This document shows positions 58,681 to 64,000 of a stretch of DNA of 64,000 bases, one piece after another; position 1 is the first letter of the stretch; each line of letters begins with the position of its first letter. Position numbers and translations under genes: made by a program. This DNA is from Brassica napus (Eukaryota > Streptophyta > Magnoliopsida > Brassicales > Brassicaceae). The notes under the pieces were generated by a model. That model saw nothing but the letters and a program-made list of their open reading frames with translations, was not told the DNA's origin and did not search any database. The stretch spans positions 58,269,452-58,333,451 of the forward strand of contig NC_063447.1 in the NCBI RefSeq assembly GCF_020379485.1. The letters run 5' to 3'.

Positions 58681-61197
58681 ATGGCTGCTGAGAAGAAGAA
58701 GAAGAAACATTTACACGAGCTTCTTCAAGATGACCAAGAGCCTTTTCATCTCAACCATTACATCTCCGACCTTAGGTCTCAGATGGGCTGCTCTGAGTTG
58801 CGTGTCAAGAAACGAAAGTCCGAAAACGCCGCCGTTCTGCCTCATGGTTTCTTCTCATGCGAGAGTTCTTGTTTCTTCGCGACTCATGCTAATAAGTCTC
58901 CTCTCTTTGAGCTACGGTCTCCGGCGAGTAAGAAGGTTCGCGACGGTCTTCATATTCCGGCGAGAACCGCCGCAATTCTACTGGAAGCGGCGGCGAGGAT
59001 TCAGAAGCAGCAGAATAATAAGAGCAAGAACAGAGCTCGGGACAGAGGAAACGCGTTTGGTATGTTTGGCTCTGTTTTGAAGCGGTTGACTAACCTTAAA
59101 GGGAAACCACGTTTGGACAACGCTGATAGAAACGCGGTTTTGTCGGAACCGACGTGTAGGAGTAGCAGCAGTCGAGAGCGTTTGGTTGAGATTGGCGATA
59201 AGTATTTTTGTGAGAGCCCTTTTCATTTCGTTCTCCATACAACTCCTTCTACTTCCGGTCACCGGACCCCCCACTTCACGTCGACGGCTACTTCTCCGGC
59301 GCGACGCAGTACAGAGGTTTGTCCTAATCTCATAATTAATTATGGGTTTACACCTAAAGGCTGAAAATTAATAATAGTCTAAACTTTATACCATATTAGC
59401 AAAATACTCTTAAATTAAAACAATAAACTCCAAACTATACTCTAAATGCTAAATTATAAATCCAAAATAAAACCATAATATTTAAAATGTAATGGTAAAT
59501 TACAATAAAATTTTATTTAGCAACATTTTATTTTAAATTTTTAGATTTTTTTTTTCAAATATTCCTTAATAACCTATACCAGTCATAAATTACCACACAG
59601 TAAAATATAATGTAAAAAACATTCTATGGAAAAACCGGAAAAAAACATCTTCTGATTAACGCAGAAACACATGACTGGTTGATATGACTGAATCATGTAA
59701 GTTTTTCAGGAGTACGGTAAATATGTTTTGTGTTTTACTTCAGAGTGATAGATACCCCCCAATCATCGAATGAACACATGTCAAAGAGCCTCGGTGTAGT
59801 TGGGTTGCTTAAGTCATTTAATTTTCCACACTGACGAATATTGCATCTCATTAGTCACTAGGTAGTTCAACTTCAAAGTTTTCTAACCAATTAATTCTCT
59901 GGCAAGTCACCTAAAACACATTTTCAACCTTTTAATCCAGTAGGTTTAGACTTAAATAAACCAAACCTTCTGTGTTAGGCTGCCTTAAAAAGTCAGCATC
60001 AGCAACTATCAAGATTTTGTCAAAAGGTTGCAATCTTTTTAGTCAAGTATTAAATTGTATGTTCACAAAATTCAAATGTAAAACTTACCCTACTTGTGGT
60101 TATAGTACAAAGAAAATGATAGGAAAAGGTACAAAAATTTAATTGAGTAGAATAGTATAAAATACAACCTTCATGGATATAATTTTGAATTAGCTAAAAT
60201 AGCTAAACAAAGTAAGCATCCACAACTATCAAGGTTTTGTACAAAAAGTTGCATTCTTTTTAGGGAAGTATTAAATTGCAAGTTCACAGATTCAAATGTA
60301 ATTTTTACCCTACTTGTGGTTATAGTATAAGGAATTTGACAGTAAAAATATTCAAAAATAATTGAAGAATAATGAATGCAATTGTAGGGCTTAAAATACA
60401 ATCTTCATGGATAGAAATTTTAACAGCTAAAATTAGTTATGATCCAAAGCCAGAAATAGTAAGAGACAAAAAAACGGTGAAACGAAAAGTGTATTAAATG
60501 AGTTGTAACAGGACGAAGATAGCGATGAGACAGAGAGCTTGGAGAAAGTGAGAGGACAAGAAGAAGAAGAGGAACAATGTAGCCCTGTTTCTGTACTTGA
60601 CCCTCTTGAGGAAGAAGAGGACGACAAGGACCACCACCAACAAGAGCCTGGCCATCTCAATCTCCCCTCGTGCAGCTTTGAAGTTGTACAGCGTGAGTAA
60701 ACAATCAATTACGTATTGGTCCCAAAATCGTTTTAAAAGGTTTTTAAAATGGGTGTGTTTTGGACTAAACAGGTGCGAAAAGGCGGCTACTCAAGAAGCT
60801 TCGTAGATTCGAGAAGTTAGCAGGGCTGGAGCCCGCAGACCTTGAAGGGAAGATGTCAGAAGAAGAAGAAGTGTGTGAAGAGAGCGAGGAAGACGATAAC
60901 ATAAGGGTATATGATTGGGATGAAGAATATGAGGACGTGAATGAAGCTATGGCTCGAGAGAGCGGATGCATGCAAGAGGAGAGGCAGGAGAAGTGGATGA
61001 TGTTGAATGCATGGAGAGTAGGGATGGGTGCGGATGTATACGTGGACGCGGTGGTGCAGAAAGATATGAGAGGAGAGGCCGGACAGTGGACAAAACACGG
61101 TGGAGAAGTGGAGGAGACCGTCGCTGATCTCGAGCTCTCCATCTTCTTGTTCTTGATTGATGAATTTTCCCACGAACTTGTTTCTTCTCAATCATGA
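58681..61197 (+). CDS. TRM27: TRM27-like protein (TON1-recruiting-motif / DUF4378-type family)
   Basis: Three exons, 58681-59316, 60512-60692 and 60773-61197, 1242 nt, 413 aa with phase kept. The N terminus is basic (MAAEKKKKKHLHELLQDDQE). A conserved patch reads LHIPARTAAILLEAAARIQK and then GMFGSVLKRLTNLKGK. Exon 2 is very acidic and contains QCSPVSVLDPLEEEE, the hallmark of TRM/DUF4378 proteins. Exon 3 starts KRRLLKKLRRFEKLAGLEP and contains VYDWDEEYEDVNEAMARES, ending near the conserved W and LSIFLFLIDEFSHELV. The family links to TON1 and cortical microtubule/preprophase-band organisation (family knowledge). Identity as TRM27 rests on synteny with At2g36420. Intron 1 (1195 bp) carries transposon-derived and tandemly repeated DNA. 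The ATG at 58681 is the first in frame. Confidence 0.85.
59440..59515 (-). repeat. Inverted copy of the 57421-57494 MITE segment, in TRM27-like intron 1
   Basis: The reverse complement of this stretch (TTACCATTACATTTTAAATA, then TTATGGTTTTATTTTGGATT) matches 57421-57494 almost perfectly over about 75 bp. It looks like half of a MITE or a solo fragment. Confidence 0.7.
59991..60433. repeat. Tandem duplication of about 215 bp in TRM27-like intron 1
   Basis: Unit 1 (59991-60200) and unit 2 (60211-60433) share AACTATCAAG-TTTTGT, TTAAATTG-A-GTTCACA, TTACCCTACTTGTGGTTATAGTA with small changes, and a closing TTCATGGATA...AGCTAAAAT. The copies have diverged by substitutions and indels, so the duplication is not recent. 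Confidence 0.85.
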
Positions 61198-62318
61198 ACA
61201 TATATATAATGAAATTTATTAGAGGCAGGAAGGTTAGTATATTTCTAGATATCTTTGACTTGATAAACCGAATTAACCTATATATCTTGAATCCTAAATT
61301 TGATTCATTTCTTGTCCCTTCGAACGATTATAAATGTCAAAACGTTAATTTTTCTTACTGGAAATATACTCCACAGATGAACATCAACGATAAGATGAAA
61401 AATGTTAAATTTAATGAGGTTTATATTAATTCTCCATAGATGGCTTTATTTGGGGGTAATAATATAACATTTAATTCAAAAAAAAAAAAGAAGTAATAAC
61501 ATTGCATGTATCACACCGATGTGTCCCTGAACTATAATTTGTAATCTAATGCTTTTACTCATATTGACACCATATTAGTATCTGGATTCAAAATCTCTGT
61601 TTGGTTTGGTCTATGTGAGTTGTTGAGTATTGTTCCAAACCAACCGGATCATAGCTATCCAACTTTTAAACCTAATTAAAGGTACTCATATTGAAGGATT
61701 AAAAAATCCACGTCTGAGTTGCGTGTTCTTCAAGAACGAATTAGATTTCAGTTTGATATATGAATATATATATATATTAGATATATGTTTCACAGTTTCA
61801 GTAAGTCATGTGTAGGATCGCAACATGGTACATCATACAAATATCTTTCTAGTTAACGATGTTTCCTGCACTAAAATTACCATATATTTCAAAGTTGTTT
61901 TGATAATAATGTGGCAAACTAAGATCGGCACCTATGTGACACTGACACCAACCGGTACTTCATAATATTAATTTTATATCTTCTATAATTTTTTTATTGA
62001 ATATGATGTTTATGGGAAATCTTATTTTCTCGAGCGTGTACATAATCTCTAAAAGTAAAACAAAAAATACCACTACTAGTTTTTTCAAAGAAACTTCGGA
62101 GCGGCGAAAGATCATATGGATGGACCAAGTCATATACTCATATGTCATGGCTTCTAATTAAACCTTCATTGGAAAATAAAAATAAAAATTGAAATAATTA
62201 TGGACTAGACTCCATAACGTGAGCTGTGAGGATCAGGTGGACCAGCAAGAGAAAAATACAAATCACAAAGACTCTTTAAGTTCCAAAACTACATCCTCAT
62301 CAATCCCACACCATAAAA
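61198..62318. other. Intergenic between the TRM27-like and DUF247 genes
   Basis: 1.1 kb of AT-rich sequence containing the TRM27-like 3' region and the DUF247 upstream region. Chance frames of 60-80 codons are present; no other feature seen. Confidence 0.55.
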
Positions 62319-63940
62319 ATGGAGCAACCGGCAAATGCCTCCGTACACGACGGAGGAGAAAGCCTCCTCAAGATTCGCATTGAGAGTATGCATAAGAAGC
62401 TGAAGGAGCCACCAAGGTTGCTCAGCTCAGCCGCGGGAAAATCAACTTGCTCCATCTTCCGAGTACCTCAAACCATGATTGATTCCAACGGTAGATGCTA
62501 TGAGCCGCGAGTTGTGTCGGTGGGACCGTACCACCGAGGCAAAACTCAGCTCAAAATGATGGAAGAACACAAATGGCGTTACTTAAATGCTCTTGTCACT
62601 CGAACCCACGACACAAAATCCTTAACTCTAGAGGATTATATGAAAACCGTGAAGAGTGTTGAGGAACTTGCAAGAGAGTGTTACTCCGAGTCAATCCACA
62701 TGGACTCTGATGAGTTCAACGAGATGATGGTTCTTGACGGTTGTTTCATTCTTGAGCTGTTTCGTAAAGTCAGCCACGTTGTTCCTTTTCAACAGGATGA
62801 TCCACTCGTGAACATGGCTTGGGTTCTTCCTTTCTTCACCAGAGATTTTCTCCGTCTTGAGAATCAAATCCCTTTCTTCGTTCTTGAAGCTTTGTATGAC
62901 CTCACTAGAAGCGATAACGAAAGAGAGAGCAACGTTTCTTTACAGTCTCTAGCGTTTGAGTTCTTTACCAACACTATGGATAGACCAGAACAAGATCTCG
63001 CCAGGTTCAAAGACCTAAAAGCCAAACACCTCCTTGACCTTGTCCGGTCAAGCTTAATCCCGGATAGTAAGCCTCAAGCGAAACCGGTAACGTTAATTCT
63101 ACAAGTGACTTAAATTTCAAGTGACTTAAACCGGATAGTAGAAAACCACATTCGTTGGGTGTTATATCTTTATGATTAGGAAATAAAAAAATTTCTAAAT
63201 AAAAAAGGATATTAGTTTTTAAAACTGTGTAAATATAAGTCTAAAAAATTGTAGATGATACATTCACATAATCAATATACAAATACTTTTTAAGTATATT
63301 TGCCTCAGTTTCAATAGTTTTTTTCTCTAATTTTTTTTTGATTCGTGTTTATTCACAACAACAACAGACAACTAAACCAGAGAAGAAGACACCATCCAAC
63401 ATCATCCACAGTATATCGAAGCTCCAGCAAGCCGGGATCAAGATCAGGGAGCTGAAAGACGAAGAGAGCTTCCTCGTTGTGAGATTCAGACATGGAGCGA
63501 TAGAGATGCCGCGCATCATAGTCGACGATTTCATGGGCAGTTTCTTTCCGAACTGCGTGGCTTATGAGCAGTGCCACGCGGCGTGTTCAAAGCATTTCAC
63601 TACGTACGCGACATTACTAGACTGTCTGATGAACATTAACAAAGACGTTGGGTATCTATGTGAACAAAAAATCATAGAGAACTACTTTGGCACAGAATCA
63701 GCGGTCGCTGGGTTCGTGAACAGTCTAGGCAGAGACGTGGCGTTCGACCTAGAAAACTGTTATCTCAAAGAGTTGTTTATAGAAGTGAATGAGTATTACG
63801 ATAGTAGTTGGCACGTTACAATTGCTGATCTCAAGAACACTTATTTTAGGTCTCCTTGGTCTTTTATCTCTGCTCTTGCTGCTCTTATTCTTTTGATCTT
63901 ATCTATTGTTCAGACGATTTTCACTGTTTATCCAAGATAG
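62319..63940 (+). CDS. DUF247 membrane-anchored protein
   Basis: Two exons, 62319-63086 and 63368-63940, 1341 nt, 446 aa. Plant-specific DUF247 family of mostly unknown function; in some grasses a member controls self-incompatibility (family knowledge). Motifs in order: CSIFRVPQTMIDSNGRCYEPRVVSVGPYHRG near residue 45-75, then MMEEHKWRYL, MMVLDGCFILELFRK, RDFLRLENQIPFFVLEAL, and in exon 2 IRELKDEESFLVVRFRHGAIEMPRI. A single hydrophobic helix near the C terminus (WSFISALAALILLILSIVQT) should anchor it in a membrane with a short tail. The acceptor at 63368 is the in-frame CAG closest to the family alignment and could shift by a few codons. By synteny it matches At2g36430. The frame is intact. 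Confidence 0.9.
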
Positions 63941-64000
63941 ATTTAATTTCATATATTGAAAATGAACAAATCTGTTTGTGTATGGTTGAGTGGCATATAT

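Noticed and set aside
58673..59080. Alternative-frame 135-codon ORF over TRM27-like exon 1
   Set aside because: The frame of the 58681 ATG continues in phase through two further exons with family motifs; the other does not.

Overview
The window is plant nuclear DNA, most probably from a Brassica-type crucifer (inference). The evidence is spliced genes with GT-AG introns, very AT-rich intergenic DNA, and crucifer-typical transposon families (Helitrons, tRNA-derived SINEs, Tourist-like and Stowaway-like MITEs, an 8-bp-TSD hAT-type element). The gene order also matches, from memory, Arabidopsis chromosome 2 At2g36370 to At2g36430: FBL11, ABCG34/PDR6, SBE2.1, GRF3, a DUF662 gene, a TRM27-like gene and a DUF247 gene. 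In frame across all splice junctions are ABCG34 (19 exons, 1453 aa), SBE2.1 (18 exons, about 830 aa), GRF3 (4 exons, 383 aa, minus strand), two tandem DUF662 genes (175 and 188 aa), the TRM27-like gene (413 aa) and the DUF247 gene (446 aa). FBL11 enters from the left edge and only its C-terminal exons are present.

Layout. 1-2982: 3' part of FBL11. 3060-9540: a nested accessory block with a broken TIR-NBS-LRR gene on the minus strand, then a degraded second copy of the FBL11 3' end, split by a 3.7-kb PIF/Harbinger transposon with a TCA target duplication. 9540-26350: a transposon field without genes, holding a truncated LINE, a SINE, a GGAAGC-rich element, a hAT-type element, a Helitron, Tourist-like and foldback MITEs, a Stowaway-like MITE and telomere-motif repeats. 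26640-40019: ABCG34 and SBE2.1 on the plus strand. GRF3 follows on the minus strand, converging on SBE2.1. 47850-52065: the DUF662 pair. 52066-58680: gene-poor. 58681-63940: the TRM27-like and DUF247 genes.

The most unusual signal is at about 16-26 kb. Roughly 5 kb is present twice in direct orientation. The last 2 kb of the second copy is nearly identical to the first, but the preceding 3 kb (about 21313-24270) is a garbled, pyrimidine-rich, almost G-free version of the matching first-copy sequence. I read this as a false duplication with unpolished long-read gap filling rather than biology. I found no convincing novel biological system. The best biological stories are the nested history of the FBL11 3' duplication with the resistance-gene remnant and Harbinger insertion, the DUF662 tandem pair, and transposons carried inside functional introns (Helitron and SINE in SBE2.1, tandem duplication in the TRM27-like gene).

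The genes are not an operon and do not act in one pathway. They are a conserved syntenic block: a probable ubiquitin-ligase adaptor, a pleiotropic-drug-resistance exporter, a plastid starch-branching enzyme, a miR396-controlled growth regulator, coiled-coil golgin-like proteins, a cytoskeleton-related TRM protein and a membrane-anchored DUF247 protein.
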